A stretch of 64,000 nucleotides of DNA from contig JAYVOP010000077.1 of the NCBI GenBank assembly GCA_043757865.1, positions 1 through 64,000 on the forward strand. The letters run 5' to 3'. Below, piece by piece: positions 1 through 8,438 of this stretch. The stretch's first letter is position 1; each line of letters begins with the position of its first letter. The position numbers and the translations under genes are program-made. The notes below the pieces were generated by a model. The model was not told the DNA's origin and did not search any database. It saw only the letters and a program-made list of their open reading frames with translations. The stretch is from JAGNEJ01 sp043757865. Lineage in GTDB: Bacteria; Verrucomicrobiota; Verrucomicrobiia; Verrucomicrobiales; V1-33.

Positions 1-271
1 CAACCCCCCACAAGGTCATCGACGGCGGCGGGACGCACGCCGCTTCGCAGCGGGAGTTCCACATGACGCCACGAACCTGCCCAATTTTTATGGCAATTAT
101 TTCACACAATATCTTGCTATTTACTAACTTCCCCGCAGACATGCCGCCATGGCCAGCATCACTTCACTTGAAGTGCTCCACCCACACTACTGCGATGAAT
201 AAATACCACACGATCCTCTCGGTCTCTCGGAATACGGTCGTGCCCGCAAATGGTGTCTTAGTTTATTCCTG
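1..271. other. Leading stretch without a convincing gene
   Basis: One plus-strand frame is open from the left edge to 290, but its translation has no recognisable domain and no plausible start. A small perfect hairpin (CACTTCA-CT-TGAAGTG) lies at 160-175. The interval must hold the 5' end and promoter of the CotH-type gene that follows. The signal-peptide-like reading of that gene extends upstream of its first usable start codon to about 240, so the real 5' end may be damaged here. Confidence 0.4.
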
Positions 272-3001
272 GTGCTCAGCGCCTGCGTGATGCCTCACCT
301 AGCATTCAGTCAAGTGGCCGGAAGTGCTAGCAGTTTTAAAATATTGCCCGCTGTGGACATCTACTCTCCGTGGGCTTACGACCGCCAGATCAAGGCCACT
401 TTCGACAATCCAGGCGAATGGCAGGTAGAGCGTTCCCTTTCCATGAGCACCTCACCTGGAGGCGGATGGTTTCCCATTGCGGAGAACGCTGGGTTTCTGG
501 ATTCCCGTATGAATTCTAACGGGCAGCGTGTAGGGCTCTATCTTCCATTTCCTGTGATGACGCTCCCCCAGCGTTTCTTTGATCCCACGCCGCAGGACAG
601 CCGGAATACGGCCATGTCCGCCACGTTCGTCGCTTACATGTATCCGCGCGTGGCAGTGCATCCAGAATACATCACCACCCAAGTCAGAGGCTGGAGAAAA
701 TCTAAGACGCCTAGCTGGACGGGCTCCGCTGAGGTGGTCATTAATTTGACCAGCAGCCAATTCGACCTCCGTCAGCCCACTTCCCCCAACACCGCTCGTT
801 GGATGGAGACCGTGGTCCTGCAACCCCCGAACCTCAGCGGGCAGACGCTCTATTTAACCCTGGATGCTTGGAATGTAGCCGAAGGCGACCCCTACCCCAC
901 GGGCGCAGACTCGGGAGATCCCCAGGTGGTAGCCCAGGTGCGCACTTGGCTGCTGCAAGCCGGACCAGATCTGCGCCAGAAGTTCAATGTGCCCTACCCC
1001 ATCACTCTGCCTATCCCACGCCCACCCACCACCGCAGACGAGCGCTCATTCTTCCGCCTCCGCTGCTTTCCTCCAGCCACAGATGCTAATGACAACGGCG
1101 TGCCAGATGCCTATGAGGCCACCTTCTCTGATGTCTTCATTTCAGAAGCCTGCTTCTTCAATACCAACGGCGCTTACGTGCAGTATAAGCCTAATCCTAA
1201 CCCCAATATTCCTGCGCCCATAGAATATTGTGATTGGATAGAACTCTACAACCCCACTCCATGGCCGGTCAATCTCTGCGGGGATGTGATCACCATGACG
1301 GATGCCACAACTTCCCACTCCGTCGGCTTGCCGGAAATTCTGATGGACTCTGGAAAATCCGCCTGCCTCTTCTGTTCCGGTATTCCCACGGCGGACCTAG
1401 CGGAAATATACCAGTCCAGAAACATCCCTTACAAACTGAAGAACGGCGGAGAGACCATCACTTTTAGGAGAAATAAGATTGTGCCTCCAGCCACCACGCC
1501 CACGCTCTGCTTGGTGGACACGTTCTATATCCCCGGCCGCCAAGCCATGGTAGCACATCCATTCCCCAACATCTCCTTTGGCCGCTGCATGGAAAATAAC
1601 CTAGTAAAACTCCGCTACTTTGGCCATCCCACCTTTGCCACCCCCAACCCCACCCACGGAGCCACCTACTGCGCCCAAGAGCCTCAGTTCATTGACGGCA
1701 GCACGTTAGGTACCACCAACGTCCCTCTGAAGGGCGGGCTAAAGCTCTCCAGCGAATCCGTCCTCATAGCCCTAACTCGGGCCGCCGAGCCCGCTGGAAA
1801 TGTCACCCTGCTCTACACCCTAGACGGCTCAGAGCCCACCGCAGAATCCTTCGTCTATACCGCCCCCTTCCCCATCAGCCGCACCACCGTCGTGCGCGCC
1901 CGCGCCTTCCGTACCGACGGCCTGCCCTCAGCTAGTGTCAGCCGCAGCTTCATCTTCCCAGAGGATGTGCTAGGGCAGCCGTTTCTCAACTCAGTAACTG
2001 ATTCATATTCGGAACGGACGCAACATAAGGCAGAAATCATCCGACGCTATCGCACTGCGGGTGAAGCAGGTGAGACCACCCAACCCCAGGGCCTAGTAGC
2101 GAAACTGCGGCGTATCCCCAGCATTTCAATCTGCCTCAGTCCGGCTGCCCTGGCCAATCCGAACATCCCGTTCGAGAATGCCATCTATCAGTCAGTGGGA
2201 GGCTCCTTCGAATGGATCAACCCCGATGCCCCAGCGCATTACACCCAAGAGAACTGTAAGATTGAGCGCGTCGGAGAGTCATCTATCAGTTTACCAAAGG
2301 GAAGCTTCGAACTGACATTCAACAAGACAAACTCTCTTGCTGGGAAGGATAAGCTCTCCGGTCCCGTTGCGGCGGGTGACTTCTCAGGCATCTTCCCCAC
2401 AACTAAAGTAACAAAATTTGCCAAACTCCGTTTACGAAACGGTTTTTGGAGTTCGTGGGCCTATTGGAAAGAAAACCCTAATTTGTGCATGGCTGATGCC
2501 TACTACAAAGAGACCGCCAGGGCGTTTGGTCAATTTAATGTGGAGCGACGTTTCGTTCATGTGTATATCAATGGAACCTATTCAGGTGTGTATGACCTGG
2601 AGGAGAAGCTGGATGAAGACATGATAGTCTCACATAAGAAGAACCCCGACCTCGAAAATGACAGCGAGTGGAGGCCGGAGAATATTCTGCTATTCAACTG
2701 GGGGCCACAGGGCGGCCCTGCGAATGTGAATCCGCTGGCGAGAGACCGCTGGGATCAGATTTTTAGACGGTTTGAGGCTGCCAGCGCGTCTCCAAATGAC
2801 GCAAACTTCTACACCATCGTCACAGATGTGGTGGACATGGACGACTTCATCGCTTGGCTCATGGCGTATTCCATCCTTCGAGTGCAGGATTGGACTACTT
2901 CACAATTCAAAGGGTGGTGCAGATACTGGCCGAATGAAGAAGGACTTGGGTACCATCACGACAAGCTTCATTTTTTTTCAGCTGGGATGGAGATGTTATA
3001 A
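272..3001 (+). CDS. Lamin-tail/CotH kinase-like secreted protein, interrupted at its 3' end
   Basis: The 909-residue reading frame starts at GTG (272). It has a short hydrophobic leader ending near AFSQ, a poorly characterised N-terminal region, a lamin-tail-like domain around residues 310-420 (DWIELYNPT), a chitobiase C-terminal-type domain around 490-565 (LLYTLDGSEPT), and a CotH spore-coat kinase-like domain from about 710 (VHVYINGTYSGVYDLEEK). Such multidomain surface proteins are common in Verrucomicrobia; CotH proteins are known as atypical protein kinases, but activity here is not shown. The frame ends abruptly at 3001, inside the CotH domain, directly after a run of eight T at 2971-2978. 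The missing part, beginning FSWDGDV, continues in the -1 frame to 3414. The leader also looks better when read upstream of 272, where no ATG/GTG/TTG is in frame, so a second 5' lesion is possible. Domain calls are fairly sure; intactness is not. Confidence 0.7.
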   Translation: MLSACVMPHLAFSQVAGSASSFKILPAVDIYSPWAYDRQIKATFDNPGEWQVERSLSMSTSPGGGWFPIAENAGFLDSRMNSNGQRVGLYLPFPVMTLPQRFFDPTPQDSRNTAMSATFVAYMYPRVAVHPEYITTQVRGWRKSKTPSWTGSAEVVINLTSSQFDLRQPTSPNTARWMETVVLQPPNLSGQTLYLTLDAWNVAEGDPYPTGADSGDPQVVAQVRTWLLQAGPDLRQKFNVPYPITLPIPRPPTTADERSFFRLRCFPPATDANDNGVPDAYEATFSDVFISEACFFNTNGAYVQYKPNPNPNIPAPIEYCDWIELYNPTPWPVNLCGDVITMTDATTSHSVGLPEILMDSGKSACLFCSGIPTADLAEIYQSRNIPYKLKNGGETITFRRNKIVPPATTPTLCLVDTFYIPGRQAMVAHPFPNISFGRCMENNLVKLRYFGHPTFATPNPTHGATYCAQEPQFIDGSTLGTTNVPLKGGLKLSSESVLIALTRAAEPAGNVTLLYTLDGSEPTAESFVYTAPFPISRTTVVRARAFRTDGLPSASVSRSFIFPEDVLGQPFLNSVTDSYSERTQHKAEIIRRYRTAGEAGETTQPQGLVAKLRRIPSISICLSPAALANPNIPFENAIYQSVGGSFEWINPDAPAHYTQENCKIERVGESSISLPKGSFELTFNKTNSLAGKDKLSGPVAAGDFSGIFPTTKVTKFAKLRLRNGFWSSWAYWKENPNLCMADAYYKETARAFGQFNVERRFVHVYINGTYSGVYDLEEKLDEDMIVSHKKNPDLENDSEWRPENILLFNWGPQGGPANVNPLARDRWDQIFRRFEAASASPNDANFYTIVTDVVDMDDFIAWLMAYSILRVQDWTTSQFKGWCRYWPNEEGLGYHHDKLHFFSAGMEML

Positions 3002-3414
3002 AAGACGCGGGATCTGGAAGTTGTTCGTATGCGAACAACATTGTCGGCACCTATGACGACCGGATAACCCCGTTCGGACTCTGCTACCAGTTAATGCACA
3101 TTGGTCCCAATCATTCTGGCGGGCTTCATCCTAGCTTTAAACAGTCGGTTCGGGATTGGATAACAGCTAGGCGCCGCGTTGGGTTGGTATTATCCGATGG
3201 CCGGGCTCTCGCCAGATGGAACGTCGTGGCCCAAGACTGGCAAAACACCATGCATGCCGAGGCCCTACGCTGGGGCAAGAATGATAAAATCATCAAGTGG
3301 CGGATCAACGTAAAAGGAAGCGGCAGCGCAGGGGGTATCTCTTCTTGGCTAGGTTCAGTCGAAAATCCTGCCGAAAAGCAGCTTCGATCGGATTTCACAT
3401 CTCTAGGTTTTTGA
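2977..3414 (+). pseudogene. Displaced C-terminal part of the CotH-type protein (-1 frame)
   Basis: Read in the -1 frame from the T8 run, the sequence gives FSWDGDV followed by about 140 further residues and a TGA at 3412-3414. The W-D-x-D pattern is what CotH domains show at this point, so this is the authentic C-terminus of the upstream protein rather than an independent gene. It has no start codon of its own before an internal ATG at 3094. It ends 17 bases before the next gene. Explanations are a real frameshift mutation, programmed -1 slippage on T-TTT-TTT, or a homopolymer sequencing error. Confidence 0.65.
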
Positions 3415-3431
3415 CTTTCACGCTAAGTACC

Positions 3432-4148
3432 ATGAAAAAATCTACCTCAATCTACGGCTTCTGCTTCTTGCTGCTCGTGAACACTGCGGCTAACGCTACC
3501 ACAATGATTTACCGTGGGGAGAACTTTGTGAGTAAAGATCAGAGCCCTTTTATTCAAGGGATTCAAAACGGCTCTTTGACCTTCAACTCTTTCGAAACGG
3601 CAGCGGTAATCCCTAACCTCAATTACCCTGGGTTTCTTCTCTACTCCAGCTTCTCCATTGATGGCGATGATGGCGCCATTGATGATATCCAGCGTGGAAG
3701 AAGCCTGAAGACGGTGGCCAGGGGTGGTCCCAAATTCATCCTGACCTTTACCCCGGATGCTGATGGACACTACCCCCGCTACTTCGGTGTGGCTTTTCCA
3801 ACGGCAGTCAGTGCCGATTTCTATGTTCCCGCAGGTTTCATCGCACAGAATGATGCGGAGCGGCACGGGGCTTTCGAGGTGATTGGAGTCCAGGATGCTT
3901 TCGGAGATAGTGTGCTCAGTAATTACATCTTTGACACTCCGTGGGATGAGGTTGGCAGTTCCCATGCTGCAACCAGCTCCTACTGGGGAGTCTTCTTTGG
4001 CATCTACAATGAGGCGGGCATTTCTCAAGTAACTTTGTACAACACGCTCTGGCTGGACCACCTGCAATATGGCTACCAGATCCCCGAACCCAGCAGCGCT
4101 TGGGCCTGCGCTCTGGTGCTCGCCGCAAGACGCCGCCGCAAGATCTAG
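3432..4148 (+). CDS. PEP-CTERM sorting-domain protein (copy 1 of a tandem pair)
   Basis: This is a 238-residue secreted protein. The ATG at 3432 starts an N-terminal signal peptide (MKKSTSIYGFCFLLLVNTAA, cleaved near ANA). The C-terminus carries the PEP-CTERM signature: the tripeptide PEP (IPEPSSAW), a short hydrophobic stretch and a basic tail (RRRRKI). In known systems this signal is recognised by an exosortase that anchors or releases the protein at the outer envelope; no exosortase gene is in this window. The central region has no domain I recognise but contains an acidic GDDGAIDD motif and a conserved HYPRYFGVAFP stretch. The next gene starts one base after the stop and encodes a clear paralogue over the whole length. 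Function is unknown; an extracellular structural or adhesive role is an inference from the sorting signal. Confidence 0.8.
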   Translation: MKKSTSIYGFCFLLLVNTAANATTMIYRGENFVSKDQSPFIQGIQNGSLTFNSFETAAVIPNLNYPGFLLYSSFSIDGDDGAIDDIQRGRSLKTVARGGPKFILTFTPDADGHYPRYFGVAFPTAVSADFYVPAGFIAQNDAERHGAFEVIGVQDAFGDSVLSNYIFDTPWDEVGSSHAATSSYWGVFFGIYNEAGISQVTLYNTLWLDHLQYGYQIPEPSSAWACALVLAARRRRKI

Positions 4149-4149
4149 C

Positions 4150-5106
4150 ATGAAACTCACGCGCTCACATTTCTGCTGTTGCCTGCTGCTAGCGGTTAGG
4201 CACGTGAACGCTAGCACCACGCTTTACCGCGTGGAGAACTATGTGAACAAAGCTCAGAGTCCATTTATCGAAGGAATTGAAAATGGCTTGATGACGTTTA
4301 ATGACTTCGATACCGTGCCCATTGCCTACCCAAATCTTACCTTTCCCAAAGCCCCTCGATACGGAGGGTTGTCGATTGATGGGGATGATGGGGTGATTGA
4401 TGGATACGGGCTTGGCGTTGGCTTGAAAGCCACCCCCGTTGGGAACGCGAATTTTACGTTTAATTTTTCTGCGGATGCCAATGGGCATTATCCGAGATAC
4501 TTTGGTATTGCGTTCCCGGCGCAAGTCAGAGCGCTTCATGTCCCGACGGGGTTCGTAGCGCAGACACCTGCGCAACAAGAGGGAAGTTTTGAGGTGATTG
4601 GGGTAAAGGATGCGTTCGGAAAAGCGGTATTAACGGACTATGTCTTTGATTCCTTGGTATACCCTGACGGAGGTGATCCGCCGGATTCATACTGGGGCAT
4701 CTTCTTCGGCTTCTACAGTGATGATGGCATTTCCCAGGTAGTCCTACACAACGCGGCCTGGTTAGACCACCTGCAATACGGCTACCAGATTCCCAGAACC
4801 CCGCACGGAACTCTGCGCTGGCGTAGCGCTCACCTGCCTCTGGGCACGCAGAAGGAGGGTGGCATGAACTCCTGCACGGAGGCAGTGGGCGTGTGGAGCA
4901 GTGGAGTCTATCCATTGTCCCTGGTGCCAATCATCTGCCCATTAGCCTCACAGCCCCTTTTCCCCATGCCATACTGGAATGAACCCGGTCTGACGTGGGA
5001 TGACCCTCTCTTTACCTACCAGGATTTCGCGCAGTGGTATGGGTGCCCCAGCTGTTGCGCGCTCCTAACGTCGCCCTCTACACGAAATTTAACAATGCAG
5101 AACTAA
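4150..5106 (+). CDS. Paralogue of the preceding PEP-CTERM protein with its sorting signal frameshifted
   Basis: As read, the protein has 318 residues. Residues 1-215 align with the upstream paralogue (shared SPFI-GI-NG, IDGDDG-ID, GHYPRYFG-AFP, DHLQYGYQIP). After YGYQIP the reading changes to RTPHGTLRW and runs on with no homology to 5106. If one base is removed between 4792 and 4797, the frame instead reads PEPRTELCAG, a hydrophobic segment, ARRRRVA and a stop at 4865-4867, which is a normal PEP-CTERM tail of the expected length. The annotated C-terminal 100 residues are therefore probably out-of-frame sequence. The gene begins one base after the stop of its paralogue, consistent with a recent tandem duplication and co-transcription. 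If the lesion is real, the protein would not be sorted by an exosortase. Confidence 0.75.
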   Translation: MKLTRSHFCCCLLLAVRHVNASTTLYRVENYVNKAQSPFIEGIENGLMTFNDFDTVPIAYPNLTFPKAPRYGGLSIDGDDGVIDGYGLGVGLKATPVGNANFTFNFSADANGHYPRYFGIAFPAQVRALHVPTGFVAQTPAQQEGSFEVIGVKDAFGKAVLTDYVFDSLVYPDGGDPPDSYWGIFFGFYSDDGISQVVLHNAAWLDHLQYGYQIPRTPHGTLRWRSAHLPLGTQKEGGMNSCTEAVGVWSSGVYPLSLVPIICPLASQPLFPMPYWNEPGLTWDDPLFTYQDFAQWYGCPSCCALLTSPSTRNLTMQN

Positions 5107-5226
5107 CGATGCGGAGGGGAGGCCACGGGCATTGGGATCGGTGTCCAGCGCTATCGAAAAATTCCAGAACTTATTCGCAAAAATATCGGGACATTGACGC
5201 GGGAAGTTAGCAATTTCCGCGCTTCC

Positions 5227-6492
5227 ATGAAATCTCCCCCACGTCTCCTCCTCCTGGCTTCTTTGTTTGGTGCTACTGCTCCGCTCTCGGCGGTGGTGAC
5301 TGTCAGTGATGTCTTTGCTGACGGTGAGAGCCTCACTCAAAACGTGGCCGCTAATTCCCTGCGGCTCTTCAATGGCCGGACGACGAATACCCGGACGGAT
5401 GCCTTTGGCTCCACGTCATTTACCATCGGCAATGCCAGTGCGGATGGATTCTGGGCCTTCTTCACGCAGAGCACGCCGCTGGCGCTGGTGAATAATGGAG
5501 ACTCCATCACCGTGCGCGTCGTGTTCTCTGTGGCTGGCATCAGCACTACTGCGGCCACGGACATTCGCTTCGGCATCGGGGATTCCAAGGCCACGCGCAA
5601 CCTAGCTAATCCTACGGGCGGGATGGCGGATGCTACCTTTGCTGACGATACCATCTATGGCGGCACGTTGGGGATCACCTCGGTCACGGGTGGATCTGCG
5701 ACGCCATTCGTGATTTCTAAAAGAGTCGCATCTGCGTCACTGGCTTCACCTAACAGCCCATTCAACAGCGCTGCGGATATGGCCAAGATCACCACGGAGA
5801 ACTCCGGGAGCACTGGCAACGGCAGTCGGCAGCCCCTCACCGCCGGGCAAGACTATCTTTTCACCTACACCATTCTCAAAAGCAGAGCCATCAAGATGCA
5901 CATCACGTCTAGTTTGTCCGGCCCCGGCATCACTCAGCCCTACACCTACTCGGCCTCAGATCTAGAAGACACTCGCTTATTCACCAGCTTCGACTGGGTG
6001 TGCCTTCGCATTACAGGTTCTGGTTTCGCCTCCAGTATGACTTTCAAAAAAAATCGAGGTCGAAACCAATCTCGCCTCCACCCCACCACCAAATCCTTAT
6101 GGAGATTGGTTGCAGAGCTCAACCTCGAGCCCGTGGCCAATACCTCCATCCTCCTAGACACAGATAACGATGGCCTCGTCAATGGCTTGGAATACGTGCT
6201 AGGGTTAAATCCTACGATCTCCGATTATCCCGCAGACGGTCTGCTGAAACCAACCCCGGAGGGCGACGCCTTGGTGGTGCATTACCTCCGCAGAAAGGAC
6301 ACCTCCACGATCCCCTCCAAGCTGCAATGGACCACCGACCCCACCACCGCCTGGACCGATGCTGTCCATGGTGTGAATGGCGTAACAATCACCGCCGAAG
6401 GTGTGGACTACCGAGAAGATGTCACCGTGACCATTCCCAAGCCTGATGCCGCCACCAAATTATTCGTGCGGCTGAAGATCGAAAAACCATAA
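5227..6492 (+). CDS. Secreted protein with C-terminal DxDNDGLxNxxEY module
   Basis: The ATG at 5227 opens a 421-residue frame with a good signal peptide (MKSPPRLLLLASLFGATAPL, cleavage near LSA). Residues 25-270 form a Ser/Thr/Ala-rich, beta-type region without a domain I know. From about residue 308 there is the module TDNDGLVNGLEYVLGLNP, followed by about 90 residues; this arrangement recurs at the C-terminus of many verrucomicrobial surface proteins. Between 6046 and about 6118 the protein is probably misread. Dropping one A from the eight-A run at 6046-6053 gives KKIEVETNL...NPYGDWLQS, which leads naturally into LNLEPVANTS if one base is restored near 6115. Two compensating single-base errors are therefore suspected. 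Function is unknown. Confidence 0.65.
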   Translation: MKSPPRLLLLASLFGATAPLSAVVTVSDVFADGESLTQNVAANSLRLFNGRTTNTRTDAFGSTSFTIGNASADGFWAFFTQSTPLALVNNGDSITVRVVFSVAGISTTAATDIRFGIGDSKATRNLANPTGGMADATFADDTIYGGTLGITSVTGGSATPFVISKRVASASLASPNSPFNSAADMAKITTENSGSTGNGSRQPLTAGQDYLFTYTILKSRAIKMHITSSLSGPGITQPYTYSASDLEDTRLFTSFDWVCLRITGSGFASSMTFKKNRGRNQSRLHPTTKSLWRLVAELNLEPVANTSILLDTDNDGLVNGLEYVLGLNPTISDYPADGLLKPTPEGDALVVHYLRRKDTSTIPSKLQWTTDPTTAWTDAVHGVNGVTITAEGVDYREDVTVTIPKPDAATKLFVRLKIEKP

Positions 6493-6502
6493 CCAAAGAG
6501 TA

Positions 6503-6530
6503 GGCCAGCCCGCTGGGCTGGTCTAAATTT
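6503..6530 (+). terminator. Candidate rho-independent terminator
   Basis: A hairpin with a stem of about eight pairs (CCAGCCC-GCT-GGGCTGG core, 6505-6521) lies eleven bases after the stop of the secreted-protein gene and is followed by TCTAAATTTAAATT. The stem is strong, but the T-tract is interrupted by A. Confidence 0.5.
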
Positions 6531-6640
6531 AAATTCTGCGCACCAATGTGCCATCAGCCCATGTTCGATGACAAATCCTCCAGAAAACTAGTTGGCAACC
6601 ACCAGGGCTCCCGCTATGAAGGGCGACACCTATTTCCTTT

Positions 6641-6994
6641 ATGAAAAAAATCGAAGCCATCATCAAACCATTCAAACTCGAAGACGTCAAAGAAGCCCTC
6701 CACGAGCTGGGCATTGAAGGCATGACCGTCACTGAGGTCAAAGGCTTTGGCCGCCAACGCGGGCATACGGAAATCTATCGGGGTAGTGAATACACCATCG
6801 ATTTTATCCCCAAGGTGAAGGTGGAAATTGTCGTCGATGATGAGCGTGTGGATGGTGTGCTAGAGGCCATCGTCAAGGCCGCCAATACCTCGAAGATTGG
6901 CGATGGGAAAATCTTTGTTTCCCCCGTGGAGCAAGCCGTGCGCATCCGCACAGGCGAGACGGGCTCTGCCGCCGTGCAGACTTCTGCTTCCTAA
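6641..6994 (+). CDS. glnB: Nitrogen regulatory protein PII
   Basis: The 117-residue protein begins MKKIEAIIKPFKL and has the PII fold signatures. The T-loop contains Tyr51 (YRGSEYTIDF), the residue uridylylated by GlnD in proteobacteria, and the C-terminal region carries GDGKIFVSPVE. PII senses 2-oxoglutarate and ATP/ADP and adjusts glutamine synthetase, ammonium transport or other targets. No amtB or glnA is adjacent, so the partner cannot be named from context; Tyr51 alone does not settle GlnB versus GlnK. The gene is flanked upstream by a terminator-like hairpin and overlaps the convergent fabF stop by four bases. Identification is secure; the choice of symbol is less so. Confidence 0.92.
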   Translation: MKKIEAIIKPFKLEDVKEALHELGIEGMTVTEVKGFGRQRGHTEIYRGSEYTIDFIPKVKVEIVVDDERVDGVLEAIVKAANTSKIGDGKIFVSPVEQAVRIRTGETGSAAVQTSAS

Positions 6995-8235
6995 ATGCGC
7001 TTAATCAGCACACTGGCATTGTGCCCACCGAAGCCGAAGCTGTTGCTCAGCGCGGCATTCAGCGTGGCCTCGCGAGCGGTGTTAGCGCAGCAGTCCACAT
7101 CGCATTCGGGGTCTTGATCCTCGACATTGATGGTAGGGGGAATGAGGCTGTGTTTCATGGCCAGCACACTGGCGATCAACTCCGCCCCACCCGCCGCGCC
7201 TAGCATGTGGCCGGTCATGGATTTGGTAGAGGAAACGAGCAGGCCGTTCTTGGCATGGGCTCCGAAGGTGCGCTTGATCGCGCGCACTTCACAGATGTCT
7301 CCCATGGGCGTGGAAGTGGCGTGGGCATTGACGTAGCCGACATCCTCTGGGTTCAATTTCGCATGACGCAGAGCCATGTTCATGCAGCGCGCGGCACCTT
7401 CACCATCGGGATGCGGAGCGCTCAGATGGTAGGCATCCGCGCTGGCTCCATAACCAGCTAATTCACAGTAAACGGTCGCCCCGCGCTTCATGGCGTGCTC
7501 GTATTCTTCGATCACCACCACGCCCGCGCCTTCGCCCATCACAAACCCATCCCGGTCTTTATCAAATGGCCGACTGGCCCGCTGAGGCTCCGCATTCCGC
7601 GTGCTCAGCGCCTTCATATTGCCAAAGCCACCGAAGCCCATGGGCAGGATAGCCGCCTCCGCACCACCACAGACAAAGGCATCTGCATCCCCAAATTTAA
7701 TCATCCGCCACGCCTCGCCAATGTTGTTATTAGCCGTGGCACACGCGGTCACGATGCTCATGTTCGGCCCTTTCAGCCCGTGCTCCATGGAAATCATCCC
7801 ACTAGCCATGTTGCTGATCATCATGGGAATGGTGAACGGAGAAACGCGACTCGGGCCCTTGGTGATAAGTTGGGTGTGATTATTCTCTAACGTCTGCAAG
7901 CCACCGATGCCGCTGCCCACCATGCAGCCAAAACGCTCTAGATCCACCTGCGCTAGATCCAAGCCAGAGTCCTCCAGCGCCATCTTGCTAGCAGCGATCG
8001 CCAGTTGGATATAACGATCCGCCCGCCGTGCGTCCTTGGCGTTCTTGAAATAGCCACCCGCCTCGAATCCCTTTGACTCCCCACCGATCTTACAATCATA
8101 CTGCGCAGTATCAAACAACGTGATGAGACCGATCCCGCTGCGGCCATGGGTGAGGTTATCCCAAAAGGTAGCCAGATCATTTCCCACTGGAGAAATGATA
8201 CCCATACCAGTAATAACAACGCGACGTTCGGACAT
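6991..8235 (-). CDS. fabF: Beta-ketoacyl-ACP synthase II
   Basis: The 414-residue condensing enzyme elongates acyl chains with malonyl-ACP in fatty-acid synthesis. The start MSERRVVITGMGIISP (8235) is the conserved family N-terminus; an upstream in-frame start at 8370 would add 45 residues with no family similarity. The catalytic Cys lies in TACATANN (about residue 164). The two His residues are in NAHATSTP and SMTGHMLGAAG, and the Gly-rich end is SFGFGGHNAS. Length matches the family (about 410). No acpP or fabG is adjacent, so the gene stands outside a fab cluster here. Its 3' end overlaps the convergent glnB by four bases. Confidence 0.95.
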   Translation of the reverse strand: MSERRVVITGMGIISPVGNDLATFWDNLTHGRSGIGLITLFDTAQYDCKIGGESKGFEAGGYFKNAKDARRADRYIQLAIAASKMALEDSGLDLAQVDLERFGCMVGSGIGGLQTLENNHTQLITKGPSRVSPFTIPMMISNMASGMISMEHGLKGPNMSIVTACATANNNIGEAWRMIKFGDADAFVCGGAEAAILPMGFGGFGNMKALSTRNAEPQRASRPFDKDRDGFVMGEGAGVVVIEEYEHAMKRGATVYCELAGYGASADAYHLSAPHPDGEGAARCMNMALRHAKLNPEDVGYVNAHATSTPMGDICEVRAIKRTFGAHAKNGLLVSSTKSMTGHMLGAAGGAELIASVLAMKHSLIPPTINVEDQDPECDVDCCANTAREATLNAALSNSFGFGGHNASVLIKRI

Positions 8236-8438
8236 GAAATAGAGAGTGCTAGAGAGTGAAAATTCAGGGACAAGAAGCGCCAAAGGAACGCAGGGGCGGA
8301 ATGGGCGCAACTTGTAAAATCCTGAAGGAAATGACCAAGGACCAAATCCCAAGGAACAACGAACCGCCAAACCTCAAGGTCCGGTGGCCATAGCCGAATG
8401 CAGCCTCGCTCCAGCTCTCTGACTTCGTCATTCGTCAT

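Noticed and set aside
63..290. Small plus-strand frame before the CotH gene
   Set aside because: No domain or codon pattern supports it; it overlaps the signal-peptide-encoding region of the next gene in another frame.
3447..4220. 257-residue minus-strand frame
   Set aside because: Antisense to the two PEP-CTERM genes, whose signal peptide and sorting signal prove the plus strand.
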